This document shows, in pieces, positions 1 to 5,592 of a stretch of DNA of 6,188 nucleotides; positions within the stretch are counted from its first letter, which is position 1, and every line of letters starts with the position of its first letter. The notes under the pieces are model-generated. The model had not been told where the DNA came from and ran no database searches. It saw nothing but the letters and a program-made list of their open reading frames with translations. The stretch is from assembly GCA_026713745.1 (NCBI GenBank), contig JAPONU010000134.1, forward strand, positions 1 through 6,188, read 5' to 3'. Position numbers and translations under genes: made by a program. The DNA is from a bacterium (GTDB taxonomy: Bacteria; Actinomycetota; Acidimicrobiia; Acidimicrobiales; CATQHL01).

Positions 1-121
1 CAAGGTGGACACCTCGCGCACGTCCGAGCCGTCCAAGCTGCTGATCATCACGGCCACCGGCTACGGCTACGAACGTCCCGACGGCACCACCGTCGTTCCC
101 CTCACAGCACTCGGCCCCTAG
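1..121 (+). CDS. C-terminal tail of an upstream protein, possibly a DUF4143-type AAA ATPase
   Basis: Reading from base 2, an open frame of 39 codons runs to a TAG stop at 119-121. The 5' part lies outside the window. The tail contains a basic/serine-rich stretch, then LLIITATGYGY, then ERPDGTTVVPLTALGP at the end. From memory, DUF4143-containing AAA ATPases often end in a similar 'Y-x-R-x-DG-x-x-VVP-x-x-L' pattern, so that family is a guess and 39 residues cannot settle it. The codons have the strong G/C third-position bias of the other genes, which supports real coding. It converges on the minus-strand SDR gene with 68 bases between the two stops, so it is not part of the catabolic genes to the right. 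Confidence 0.5.
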   Translation, partial: KVDTSRTSEPSKLLIITATGYGYERPDGTTVVPLTALGP

Positions 122-150
122 CGCGTGGTGTGCATGCTGATCGGTGGACC

Positions 151-172
151 ACGACCTTGGGCCGGCGGTCGT
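151..172. terminator. weak candidate bidirectional hairpin between convergent genes
   Basis: ACGACC at 151-156 and GGTCGT at 167-172 form a perfect 6-bp inverted repeat around a 10-base GC-rich loop. It sits in the 68-base gap between two convergent stop codons, where a shared terminator would be expected. There is no T-run on either side, so it is not a classical intrinsic terminator. High-GC actinobacteria often lack the T-run, which keeps the call possible but weak. Confidence 0.25.
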
Positions 173-189
173 AGAGGAGTGGTTCCCGG

Positions 190-960
190 TCAGTCGATGA
201 GGAAGCCGCCGTTTATGTCCATCACCTCGCCGGTGATGAACCCGGCCTCCTCGCTGGCCAGGAATACCACGGCCGCGGCGATGTCGGCCGGCTCGCCGAG
301 GCGCCCCACGGGTATCCGCCCGGCCAGGTCGGCGATGCCGGCCACCATGTCGGTGTTGATCAAGGCGGGCGCCAGCGCGTTGGAGGTGATGCCGTCGGCG
401 GCGTACTCGGTGGCGATGGACTTGGCCAGCGCCATGATCGCGGCCTTCGAGGCGCCGTAGGCCGCAGTCTCCTTGGCGCCGCCGGTCTTGCCGGCGGACG
501 AGCCGAGGGCGACGAGGCGCCCGTACCGCTGGGCGCGCATGGCGGGCAGGACGCGCCTCGCGCAGAGGAACGCCCCGGTGGTGTTGACCGCCATCATCTG
601 GTTCCAGGCCTCGAGGCTGGTCTCGGCCAGCGGCCGGATCCAGAAGATCCCGGCGTTGTTGACCAGGATCGACACCGTGCCCCAGGTTTCCTCGACGGTG
701 GTGAAGGCGGCGTCGACGGAGATCTCGTCGGTCACGTCGCAGTGCACGAAGTGGCCACGCTCACCGGCGTCGAGGGGCGGCTCGGGCTCTGCGAGGTCCA
801 GGTAGGCGGTGCGGGCGCCCCTGGCCACGAGGGCGTCGGCCACGGCGCGCCCGATGCCCCTGCCGGCACCGGTGACCACCGCCACCCTTCCCTCGAAGCC
901 GCCGAACACCGGCGCGGTCGGGCCGCTCGCCGGCGCAGCGCTTGCGCTGTCTGTGCTCAT
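190..960 (-). CDS. short-chain dehydrogenase/reductase (SDR), classical type, NAD-preferring
   Basis: A 256-residue cytoplasmic oxidoreductase, a normal length for a classical SDR. It should interconvert a secondary alcohol and a ketone on a small substrate. The Rossmann fold is at the N-terminus: TGAGRGIG at residues 30-37 binds the dinucleotide, and Asp55 at the end of the second strand suggests NAD rather than NADP. NNAG is at 101-104. The catalytic set is Asn126, Ser155, Tyr168 and Lys172 (YGASK). The end carries the typical FITGEVMDINGG. ATG at 958-960 is chosen as start. A longer frame from GTG at 1015-1017 adds 19 arginine-rich residues unlike the family. Neither start has a convincing ribosome binding site, so a leaderless or weakly initiated message is possible. 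The 24 residues before the first strand are rich in Ala, Ser and Pro and somewhat longer than usual. The gene is divergent from the Gfo/Idh gene and may share its control region. Annotation as 3-oxoacyl-ACP reductase would be a common default, but context favours a sugar or polyol dehydrogenase; the substrate is unknown. Confidence 0.93.
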   Translation of the reverse strand: MSTDSASAAPASGPTAPVFGGFEGRVAVVTGAGRGIGRAVADALVARGARTAYLDLAEPEPPLDAGERGHFVHCDVTDEISVDAAFTTVEETWGTVSILVNNAGIFWIRPLAETSLEAWNQMMAVNTTGAFLCARRVLPAMRAQRYGRLVALGSSAGKTGGAKETAAYGASKAAIMALAKSIATEYAADGITSNALAPALINTDMVAGIADLAGRIPVGRLGEPADIAAAVVFLASEEAGFITGEVMDINGGFLID

Positions 961-1001
961 GTGTACCGTCCGGGACTGCCTGCGTCGGAGGCACGTTATC
1001 C

Positions 1002-1013
1002 CCGGATGTCCGG
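1002..1013. promoter_or_regulatory. short palindrome in the divergent intergenic region
   Basis: CCGGA-TG-TCCGG is a 5-bp inverted repeat with a 2-base centre, 42 bases upstream of the SDR start codon. It could be half of a regulator operator, but GC-rich palindromes of this size are common by chance in this DNA. Confidence 0.15.
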
Positions 1014-1061
1014 CCACGGCCTACTCTGTGCCGCCGGGGATCGGGCGCATGCCGGCCCCGC

Positions 1062-1071
1062 GTATCGATAC
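1062..1071. promoter_or_regulatory. perfect 10-bp palindrome, candidate operator
   Basis: GTATCGATAC is a perfect palindrome, more AT-rich than its surroundings, 43 bases before the Gfo/Idh start in the gap between two divergent genes. That is a plausible place for an operator controlling one or both. No regulator gene is in the window and the flanks do not extend the symmetry, so this is only a candidate. Confidence 0.25.
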
Positions 1072-1101
1072 CGGCGTCACCGAGTCGCCGGCGAGGGAAA
1101 C

Positions 1102-1107
1102 GGGAGG
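1102..1107 (+). promoter_or_regulatory. ribosome binding site of the Gfo/Idh gene
   Basis: GGGAGG lies 7 bases before the ATG at 1115. It decides the start, because the same frame stays open back to 809, deep inside the opposite-strand SDR gene. Confidence 0.8.
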
Positions 1108-1114
1108 TCCCCTG

Positions 1115-2212
1115 ATGGGTGGTTCGGGCAAGGTGCGGGTCGGGGTCATCGGAGCCGGCTCTTGGGCGGTCAGCAACCACATCCCGGTGCTGGCGGGGCG
1201 CGACGACGTCGAACTGGTCTCGGTGGTGCGCAAGGGCGCCGAGGCACTCGGCATGGTCAAGGAGCGCTTCGGCTTCGCCCATGCCAGCGAGGACTACCGG
1301 GAGGCCCTCGAGCAGGGTCTCGATGCGGTGGTCGTGGCCGGGCCGTCGGTCCTGCACCACGAGCACGCCGTCGCGGCGATGGAGGCCGGGGCGAACGTGC
1401 TGTGCGAGAAGCCGGTCACGATCGACCCGGGCGACGCCTGGGACATTCACGAGACCGCGCAACGGCTCGGCCGCCACCTGCTGATCTCCTTCGGCTGGAA
1501 CTACGGCCCGCTGGGCATCGAGGCGAAACGTCTCATGGTCGAAGCGGGCGGGATCGGCGACGTCGAGCACGTCATGGTGCAGATGGCCTCGGGCACTCGC
1601 GAGTTGTTGCGGGCCACGGGGGCCTACGAGGGCTCCGCCGCGGACATCATGCCCGACTGGGACACCTGGACCGATCCCAAGGTTTCCGGTGGCGGGTACG
1701 CGCCGGCGCAGCTGAGCCACGCCATGGGGATGGCGATGTGGCTGACAGGGGACCGGGCGGCGCAGGTCTTCGGTTTCATGAACAACACGGGCGCCCGCGT
1801 GGATCTGCACGACGCCATCGCCATCCGCTACGTCTCCGGCGCCACGGGAACGCTGAGCGGTGCCAGTTGCCCCGGTCCGGCGAACGCCGACGACTCTCTT
1901 GACGAGATCTGGCCGCGCCACCAGCTGTTGATCCGCATCTACGGCAGCGAGGGCCAGCTCATCCTGGATTTCGAGCGGGACTTCCTGTGGCACTACACCG
2001 GCAACACCGACAACAAGGTGGATCTGCCGCCGTCGGCGGGCCTCTACACCTGCGACGGTCCGCCCAACACGCTCGTGGACCTCACCTTGGGCAAGGACGT
2101 CCCGAACCGCTCGCCGGGCGAGCTGGGGGCGCGGACCGTCGAGGTGGTGCACGCCGCCTACGAGAGCGTGCGCCTGGGGGCGCCGGCGTCGGTGGAGGGC
2201 GTCGGGGCCTGA
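1115..2212 (+). CDS. Gfo/Idh/MocA family NAD(P)-dependent oxidoreductase
   Basis: A 365-residue cytoplasmic dehydrogenase of the glucose-fructose oxidoreductase/inositol dehydrogenase family, a usual length. Members oxidise or reduce a ring hydroxyl of sugars, inositols or their derivatives with NAD(P). The N-terminal Rossmann domain begins VGVIGAGSWA (residues 9-18). The family motif EKP is at 98-100, where the lysine normally contacts substrate and nicotinamide. The C-terminal alpha/beta domain follows from about residue 125. The second catalytic motif, usually GGG-x-x-x-D-x-x-x-H, here reads GGGYAPAQLSH (192-202): His202 is kept, but the usual Asp position is Ala198, followed by Gln199. 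From memory a sub-branch of the family carries a similar 'GGGY...QLSH' form, so this is probably a subfamily trait, not damage. The start is ATG 1115, supported by its GGGAGG site. The TIM-barrel gene follows after 33 bases, so the two are likely co-transcribed. Such a dehydrogenase plus xylose-isomerase-like barrel pair is common in inositol and keto-sugar catabolism. The substrate is not known. Confidence 0.92.
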   Translation: MGGSGKVRVGVIGAGSWAVSNHIPVLAGRDDVELVSVVRKGAEALGMVKERFGFAHASEDYREALEQGLDAVVVAGPSVLHHEHAVAAMEAGANVLCEKPVTIDPGDAWDIHETAQRLGRHLLISFGWNYGPLGIEAKRLMVEAGGIGDVEHVMVQMASGTRELLRATGAYEGSAADIMPDWDTWTDPKVSGGGYAPAQLSHAMGMAMWLTGDRAAQVFGFMNNTGARVDLHDAIAIRYVSGATGTLSGASCPGPANADDSLDEIWPRHQLLIRIYGSEGQLILDFERDFLWHYTGNTDNKVDLPPSAGLYTCDGPPNTLVDLTLGKDVPNRSPGELGARTVEVVHAAYESVRLGAPASVEGVGA

Positions 2213-2225
2213 GGGCCAGGGGGAC

Positions 2226-2246
2226 CGGCGCGACGGAGGGGCGCCG
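2226..2246 (+). promoter_or_regulatory. GC stem-loop presenting the ribosome binding site of the TIM-barrel gene
   Basis: CGGCGC (2226-2231) can pair fully with GCGCCG (2241-2246), leaving a 9-base loop GACGGAGGG that holds the Shine-Dalgarno sequence GGAGGG (2235-2240). The last base of the stem is the G of the GTG start codon. The SD is 5 bases from GTG and supports this start. Whether the stem forms and affects translation is inference. Confidence 0.4.
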
Positions 2247-3112
2247 TGCGTCTCGGTCTGGACAGCTACTCCTACCACCGCTACTTCGGCGAGTTGCGCG
2301 AAGGGGAGGAGGATCCGGGCATCCGCTGGAGCCACGAGGACTTCATGCGGAGGGCCGGAGAGTTGGGCCTCGACGGGGTGAGCCTGGAGACCTGCTACCT
2401 GCCGATGGACGACCCGGCGCTGGCCGAGCGTCTGGCAGAGCAGGCAGCCGGGCACGGTCTGGAGCTGGTGCTCGCCTGGGGCCATCCGGGTGGGTTGCGC
2501 ATGGGAACCTCGGCTGCCGCCAACCTGCGGATGCTGAAGGCGCTGCCGGTCGCCGCGGCCGCCGGGTGCAGCCTGGTGCGCATCGTCGTGGGGACCTTCA
2601 CGCACTGGGGCCTCGAACCCGAGGGACCGGTGCTGGATCGCGTGGTTCCGCTCGTGGCGGGGGCCTGCGAGAGAGCTGCAGACCTGGGCATGGAACTCGC
2701 CATCGAGACGCACTGCGACCTCACCCTCGACGCGCTGTGCGAGTTGGTTGACCGTGTCGGGCGTGACGACCTGGGAGTGGTCCTGGACACCGCCAACCTG
2801 GTCCGGATCGGTGAGGACCTCTGCGAGGGGACCCGGCGGATCGCCCGGTTCACGCGGATGCTCCACGTGAAGGACCTCCTGTTGGCCGAGGCCGACTTCG
2901 GCAATCCCGGCGGCTGGTGGCCGTGCTGCGCGCTCGGCGACGGCGACCTGGACCTCGACGGCGCGTTGGGTGAGCTGCGTGCCGCGGGATTCGACGGCTT
3001 GGCGTGTGTGGAGGTGGGGACGCTGCCGGTGGGCTCGAACGAGGACGATCTGGTGGCCCGCAGCGCGGACTGGCTGCGTGCGGCCGCCTCGCAGGGGATG
3101 ACGGCCTCCTAG
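2246..3112 (+). CDS. sugar phosphate isomerase/epimerase-like TIM-barrel protein (xylose isomerase-like, AP endonuclease 2 fold)
   Basis: A 288-residue single-domain protein, a typical length for the family, probably cytoplasmic and dependent on a divalent metal. It begins with the beta-1 strand LGLDSYSYHRYF. Candidate metal and catalytic residues lie at the ends of barrel strands: Glu48 (SLETC), Glu154 and His156 (IETHCD), Asp181 with Asn184 (VVLDTAN), His207 with Lys209 (LHVKD), and Glu256 (VEVG). The Glu/Asp/His/Glu pattern matches this superfamily, which includes tagatose/psicose epimerases, inosose dehydratase (IolE), inosose isomerase (IolI) and hydroxypyruvate isomerase, so fold and metal site are well supported but the reaction is not. 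The start is GTG 2246, chosen for its GGAGGG 5 bases upstream. It lies 33 bases after the Gfo/Idh gene and probably acts on that enzyme's keto product. A 165-base gap follows, so the E1 genes may be a separate transcript. Confidence 0.87.
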   Translation: MRLGLDSYSYHRYFGELREGEEDPGIRWSHEDFMRRAGELGLDGVSLETCYLPMDDPALAERLAEQAAGHGLELVLAWGHPGGLRMGTSAAANLRMLKALPVAAAAGCSLVRIVVGTFTHWGLEPEGPVLDRVVPLVAGACERAADLGMELAIETHCDLTLDALCELVDRVGRDDLGVVLDTANLVRIGEDLCEGTRRIARFTRMLHVKDLLLAEADFGNPGGWWPCCALGDGDLDLDGALGELRAAGFDGLACVEVGTLPVGSNEDDLVARSADWLRAAASQGMTAS

Positions 3113-3126
3113 GGCGCGCCCCGGGA

Positions 3127-3139
3127 CTCCCGACGGGAG
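3127..3139 (+). terminator. small hairpin after the TIM-barrel gene, weak terminator candidate
   Basis: CTCCC-GAC-GGGAG forms a 5-bp stem with a 3-base loop 15 bases after the TAG stop. A second inverted repeat, GCCGG (3145-3149) and CCGGC (3158-3162), follows. No T-run is present. It could slow or end transcription, but the evidence is structural only and GC-rich DNA makes such stems often. Confidence 0.2.
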
Positions 3140-3216
3140 GCTCCGCCGGCGATCGGACCGGCCTCAACGGGGCTGTGAGCAGCGGGTGCGTTCCCCGCGC
3201 CGCCGGGTCGATTCGG

Positions 3217-3247
3217 TTGGGGACTTGTCGCCGGGGGCGGGTAACCT
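3217..3247 (+). promoter_or_regulatory. candidate promoter for the E1/lipoyl/enolase genes
   Basis: TTGGGG at 3217-3222 and TAACCT at 3242-3247 resemble -35 and TAnnnT-type -10 elements, separated by 19 bases, slightly long. The -10 lies 31 bases before the GTG start at 3278. It occupies the 165-base gap, the only gap within the plus-strand gene run large enough for a new promoter. The match to consensus is partial. Confidence 0.25.
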
Positions 3248-3263
3248 CGCAGCGATCTTGCGA
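3247..3263. promoter_or_regulatory. 17-bp dyad between the candidate promoter and the E1 beta ribosome binding site
   Basis: TCGCA (3247-3251) and TGCGA (3259-3263) are a perfect inverted repeat around 7 bases. The dyad abuts the candidate -10 and ends 1 base before the AGAGGAG ribosome binding site (3265-3271). That position suits a repressor operator or an mRNA hairpin. There is no direct evidence for either. Confidence 0.25.
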
Positions 3264-3264
3264 C

Positions 3265-3271
3265 AGAGGAG
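3265..3271 (+). promoter_or_regulatory. ribosome binding site deciding the E1 beta GTG start
   Basis: AGAGGAG is 6 bases before GTG 3278. The ATG at 3273-3275 is out of frame and too close. In-frame ATGs at 3287 and 3293 (Met4 and Met6) are farther away, so GTG is preferred. Confidence 0.7.
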
Positions 3272-3277
3272 CATGCC

Positions 3278-4297
3278 GTGGCACGAATGCGCATGAACCA
3301 GGCCATCGCGGCCGCAATCGCCGACGAGATGCGGGAAAACCCCGATGTCGTCGTCTTCGGCGAGGACGTGGCGGTCGCCGAAGGGCCATTCAAGACCTCC
3401 GATGGCCTGCTGGCGGAGTTCGGACCGTTGCGGGTCCGCGACACGCCGATCGCCGAGATGGGCTTCATGGGCGCCGCGGTGGGGGCTGCGGCCACCGGCC
3501 TGCGCCCCGTGACCGAGATCATGTTCGTGGAGTTCCTGGGAGTGGCTCTGGATCAGCTGGTCACCGAGGCTGCCAAGTTCAGCTACCTGTCGGGCGGGGT
3601 GGTCAAGGTTCCGATGGTGATGCGCGCCTCGGTGGGTGCCGGCTTGGGGTTCGGTTGCCAGCACTCCCAGGTGATGGAGTCCTGGATGGTCGGGGCACCG
3701 GGTCTGAAGATCGTCATGATCTCGGGGCCGCACAACGCCTACGGGTTGACGAGGGCCGCCATTCGAGACGACAACCCTGTGGCGGTTCTCGAGCCCCGCA
3801 TCCTCTACGCCGTGCGTGGCGACGTGACCACCGGCCCCGAGGGGATCATCCCTCTCGGGCAGGCGGCAACGCCCGTGAGTGGCGACGACATCACGCTGGT
3901 GGGCTGCGGGTCCACGGTGCGGACCGCCCTGGGGGCGGCAGGCGACGCCGAGGGCTGGACGGCCGACGTCATCGACCTGCAGACGCTGCAGCCCTGGGAC
4001 ACCGAGGCGGTGCTCGACTCGGTGCGGCGCACCGGTCGCCTGGCGGTCGTGGAGGAGTGCCCCTACTCGGGCGGCTGGGGAGCCGACATCGTCTCGACGG
4101 TGGTCGCCGAGGCCTTCGGAGACCTCAGCGCACCGCCCATCCGGATCACGGCGCCCGATGTGCACGTCCCGTTCGGCAAGGAGCTCGAGCAGCGCTACCT
4201 CCCGAACCCCGAATACGTGGCGGGACAGGTCGGCGAGTTGCTCGCCACCGGCGAGAGTCCGCCGCACTGGTGGGAGCGCGACGGGGCGCTCGTTTAG
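3278..4297 (+). CDS. 2-oxoacid/acetoin dehydrogenase E1 component, beta subunit
   Basis: A 339-residue subunit, near the usual E1 beta length of about 325-345. With E1 alpha it forms the thiamine-diphosphate heterotetramer that decarboxylates a 2-oxo acid, or cleaves acetoin, and acylates lipoate. The N-terminal pyrimidine-binding domain has FGEDVA (27-32), DTPIAEMGFMGAAVGAA (55-71) with Glu60 as the expected thiamine-activating glutamate, MFVEFLGVALDQL (82-94), and QHSQ (128-131) with the conserved His129. The C-terminal transketolase-like domain includes VIDLQTLQPWD (231-241) and, near the end, APDVHVPFGKELEQRYLPNP (292-311). The stretch around 82-106 is, from memory, closest to AcoB-type acetoin dehydrogenase beta subunits, which have MFVDF; here Asp is Glu85. 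True pyruvate or branched-chain oxoacid E1 beta cannot be excluded. The E1 alpha gene follows after 36 bases. The beta-before-alpha order is the reverse of most pdh, bkd and aco operons. Confidence 0.93.
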   Translation: MARMRMNQAIAAAIADEMRENPDVVVFGEDVAVAEGPFKTSDGLLAEFGPLRVRDTPIAEMGFMGAAVGAAATGLRPVTEIMFVEFLGVALDQLVTEAAKFSYLSGGVVKVPMVMRASVGAGLGFGCQHSQVMESWMVGAPGLKIVMISGPHNAYGLTRAAIRDDNPVAVLEPRILYAVRGDVTTGPEGIIPLGQAATPVSGDDITLVGCGSTVRTALGAAGDAEGWTADVIDLQTLQPWDTEAVLDSVRRTGRLAVVEECPYSGGWGADIVSTVVAEAFGDLSAPPIRITAPDVHVPFGKELEQRYLPNPEYVAGQVGELLATGESPPHWWERDGALV

Positions 4298-4320
4298 GAC
4301 GCACGGTCACCGACGCACGG
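4298..4320 (+). repeat. 9-bp direct repeat in the E1 beta/E1 alpha gap
   Basis: GACGCACGG occurs at 4298-4306 and again at 4312-4320, separated by TCACC (14-base period). It fills most of the 36-base spacer and ends just before the AAGGG ribosome binding site of E1 alpha (4322-4326). It looks like a small tandem duplication; a binding function is possible but unsupported. Confidence 0.6.
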
Positions 4321-4333
4321 AAAGGGCGATCGC

Positions 4334-5317
4334 ATGAGCAGTGATGTACTGGCGCGGCGGGAGGCGGTACGTAGCGACCGCACGGCGCGCTACGAGCGGA
4401 TGGTGGAGATCAGGACGCTGGAGGACGCGGTGCGGGGGCTCTTCGCCGAGGGGCTCGTGCACGGGACGACCCACACCTGTCAAGGCCAGGAGGCGGTAGC
4501 GGTGGGGGTGGCCTCGGCGCTGCGCCCGACCGACACGGTGTGCTGCACCTATCGCGGCCACGGTCACGCCATGGCGTTGGGCATGACCCCGCTGCAGGTC
4601 TGCGGGGAGATCATGGGACGTGTGGTCGGCTCCATCGGCGGTGTCGGCGGGTCGATGCACCTCTGTGACACCTCGATCGGCCTGTTGCCGACGTTCGCCA
4701 TCGTGGGCGCAGGCGTGCCGGTGGCCGCGGGAGCGGCGCTGACCGCTCAGGTTCGCGGCACCGACGATGTGGCCGTTTCGCTGTTCGGTGATGGGGCCGC
4801 CAATATCGGCGCCTTCCACGAGGGCATCAACCTGGCGGCAATCTGGAAGCTGCCGGCGATCTTCATCTGCGAGAACAACCAGTACGGCGAGTACAGCCCG
4901 ATCGCGACGACCACCCCCATCGCGAACATCGCCGACCGGGCCGGCTCCTACGGCATTCCCGGTGAGGTGGTGGACGGCCAGGATGTCGACGCGGTGAATG
5001 CCGCCGTCGAGGCCGCCGCTGCGAGGGCCCGTGCCGGCGACGGCCCCTCGCTGCTGGAGATGAAGACGTACCGCTACGCCGGGCACTCCCGCTCCGACAC
5101 CGCTCCGTACCGCCCGGAGGGCGAATTCGACGAGTGGTACGAGCGGGACCCCATCGCTACCTTCGGTGCTCGCCTCGTGGCCGAGGGCCTGCTGGCCGAG
5201 AGCGACGTAGACGCCATCGCCGCGAGGATCAGCGGCGAGGTGGATGCTGCGATCGACGAGGTGAAGGCCGCGGCGTCGCCCGGCGTGGCCAGCATGTTCG
5301 AGAACATCCTGGCTTGA
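4334..5317 (+). CDS. 2-oxoacid/acetoin dehydrogenase E1 component, alpha subunit
   Basis: A 327-residue subunit, typical for bacterial E1 alpha (about 320-370). It supplies the diphosphate/Mg-binding half of the thiamine site of the E1 heterotetramer. The thiamine motif is clear: GDG at 152-154 and NN at 181-182, within GDGAANIGAFHEGINLAA and ending ICENNQYG. Other family marks are HTCQGQEA near residue 50, YRGHGHAMALG near 75-85, GGSMHLCD near 105, VDGQDVDAV, and the regulatory-loop region YRYAGHSRSDTAPYRPEGE that orders around the cofactor. ATG 4334 is supported by AAGGG 7 bases upstream. It lies 36 bases after E1 beta and 17 bases before the lipoyl gene, so it is co-transcribed with both. 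The overall look is of the acetoin/pyruvate E1 alpha group. The substrate-side pocket cannot be assigned by eye, so neither acoA nor pdhA is claimed. Confidence 0.94.
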   Translation: MSSDVLARREAVRSDRTARYERMVEIRTLEDAVRGLFAEGLVHGTTHTCQGQEAVAVGVASALRPTDTVCCTYRGHGHAMALGMTPLQVCGEIMGRVVGSIGGVGGSMHLCDTSIGLLPTFAIVGAGVPVAAGAALTAQVRGTDDVAVSLFGDGAANIGAFHEGINLAAIWKLPAIFICENNQYGEYSPIATTTPIANIADRAGSYGIPGEVVDGQDVDAVNAAVEAAAARARAGDGPSLLEMKTYRYAGHSRSDTAPYRPEGEFDEWYERDPIATFGARLVAEGLLAESDVDAIAARISGEVDAAIDEVKAAASPGVASMFENILA

Positions 5318-5320
5318 GCA

Positions 5321-5329
5321 GGGGAGGAG
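5321..5329 (+). promoter_or_regulatory. strong ribosome binding site of the lipoyl-domain gene
   Basis: GGGGAGGAG ends 5 bases before ATG 5335 and begins 3 bases after the E1 alpha stop. It is the strongest SD match in the window, and it fixes the short 79-residue protein as a separate translation unit although the frame is open further upstream. Confidence 0.75.
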
Positions 5330-5334
5330 CGACC

Positions 5335-5574
5335 ATGCGCCAGATAGTGAAGCTGCCCAAGCTCGGCGACACCGCCAACGAGGTGCTCGTGCTGGAGTGG
5401 AGCGTGGCGCCCGGCGACAGCGTGGCGGTCGGCGACGTGTTGATGCGTGTCGAGACCGACAAGGTGGAGGCCGATGTGCCGTCGCCGGTGGCCGGGGTGG
5501 TGGCCGAACTGCGCGTCGACGTCGAGGACGAGGTCGAAGTCGGCGCCGCTCTCTGCGTCATCGAATCGGGCTGA
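5335..5574 (+). CDS. free-standing lipoyl-domain protein (lipoyl carrier)
   Basis: A 79-residue protein consisting of a single biotinyl/lipoyl domain. It has the usual start IVKLPKLGDTANEVLVLEW, a hairpin with ETDKVEADVPSP (40-51) in which Lys43 is the expected lipoylated lysine, and the closing strands ending in ALCVIESG. The DKV context is that of lipoyl, not biotinyl (MKM), domains. In known 2-oxoacid and acetoin dehydrogenases this domain is the N-terminal arm of E2, followed by a linker, a subunit-binding domain and an acyltransferase core of over 200 residues. Here a TGA ends the protein right after the fold is complete, and the following sequence codes for a different family, so this is not a simple frameshift within an E2. 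It should carry the acyl group and reducing equivalents from the neighbouring E1. Partner E2 and E3 are not in the window. The start at 5335 rests on the strong GGGGAGGAG. Confidence 0.9.
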   Translation: MRQIVKLPKLGDTANEVLVLEWSVAPGDSVAVGDVLMRVETDKVEADVPSPVAGVVAELRVDVEDEVEVGAALCVIESG

Positions 5575-5592
5575 ACCCCGACCAGCAGTCCC

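Noticed and set aside
961..1017. GTG start at 1015-1017 for the SDR gene
   Set aside because: It adds 19 arginine-rich residues not expected in classical SDRs and has no clear SD. ATG 958-960 is preferred, although its SD is also weak.
809..1114. N-terminal extension of the Gfo/Idh frame
   Set aside because: It runs across the opposite-strand SDR gene and would put over 100 non-homologous residues before the Rossmann fold; the SD at 1102-1107 supports ATG 1115.
761..2866. A very long open frame on the minus strand (about 700 codons) opposite the Gfo/Idh and TIM-barrel genes
   Set aside because: It is rich in Arg, His, Pro and Gly with no recognisable motif, and it lies antisense to two genes with clear family motifs. 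High GC content makes stop codons rare in such frames.
3164..4267. Long minus-strand open frame opposite E1 beta
   Set aside because: Low-complexity Arg/His/Gly-rich translation, antisense to a well-supported gene, no plausible start context.
4326..4333. GCGATCGC palindrome directly before the E1 alpha start
   Set aside because: Short GC-rich palindromes are expected by chance here and the site overlaps the SD-start spacer.
5134..5334. Upstream extension of the lipoyl-domain frame
   Set aside because: It overlaps the 3' end of E1 alpha in another frame with Arg/Gly-rich nonsense, and the GGGGAGGAG site points to ATG 5335.
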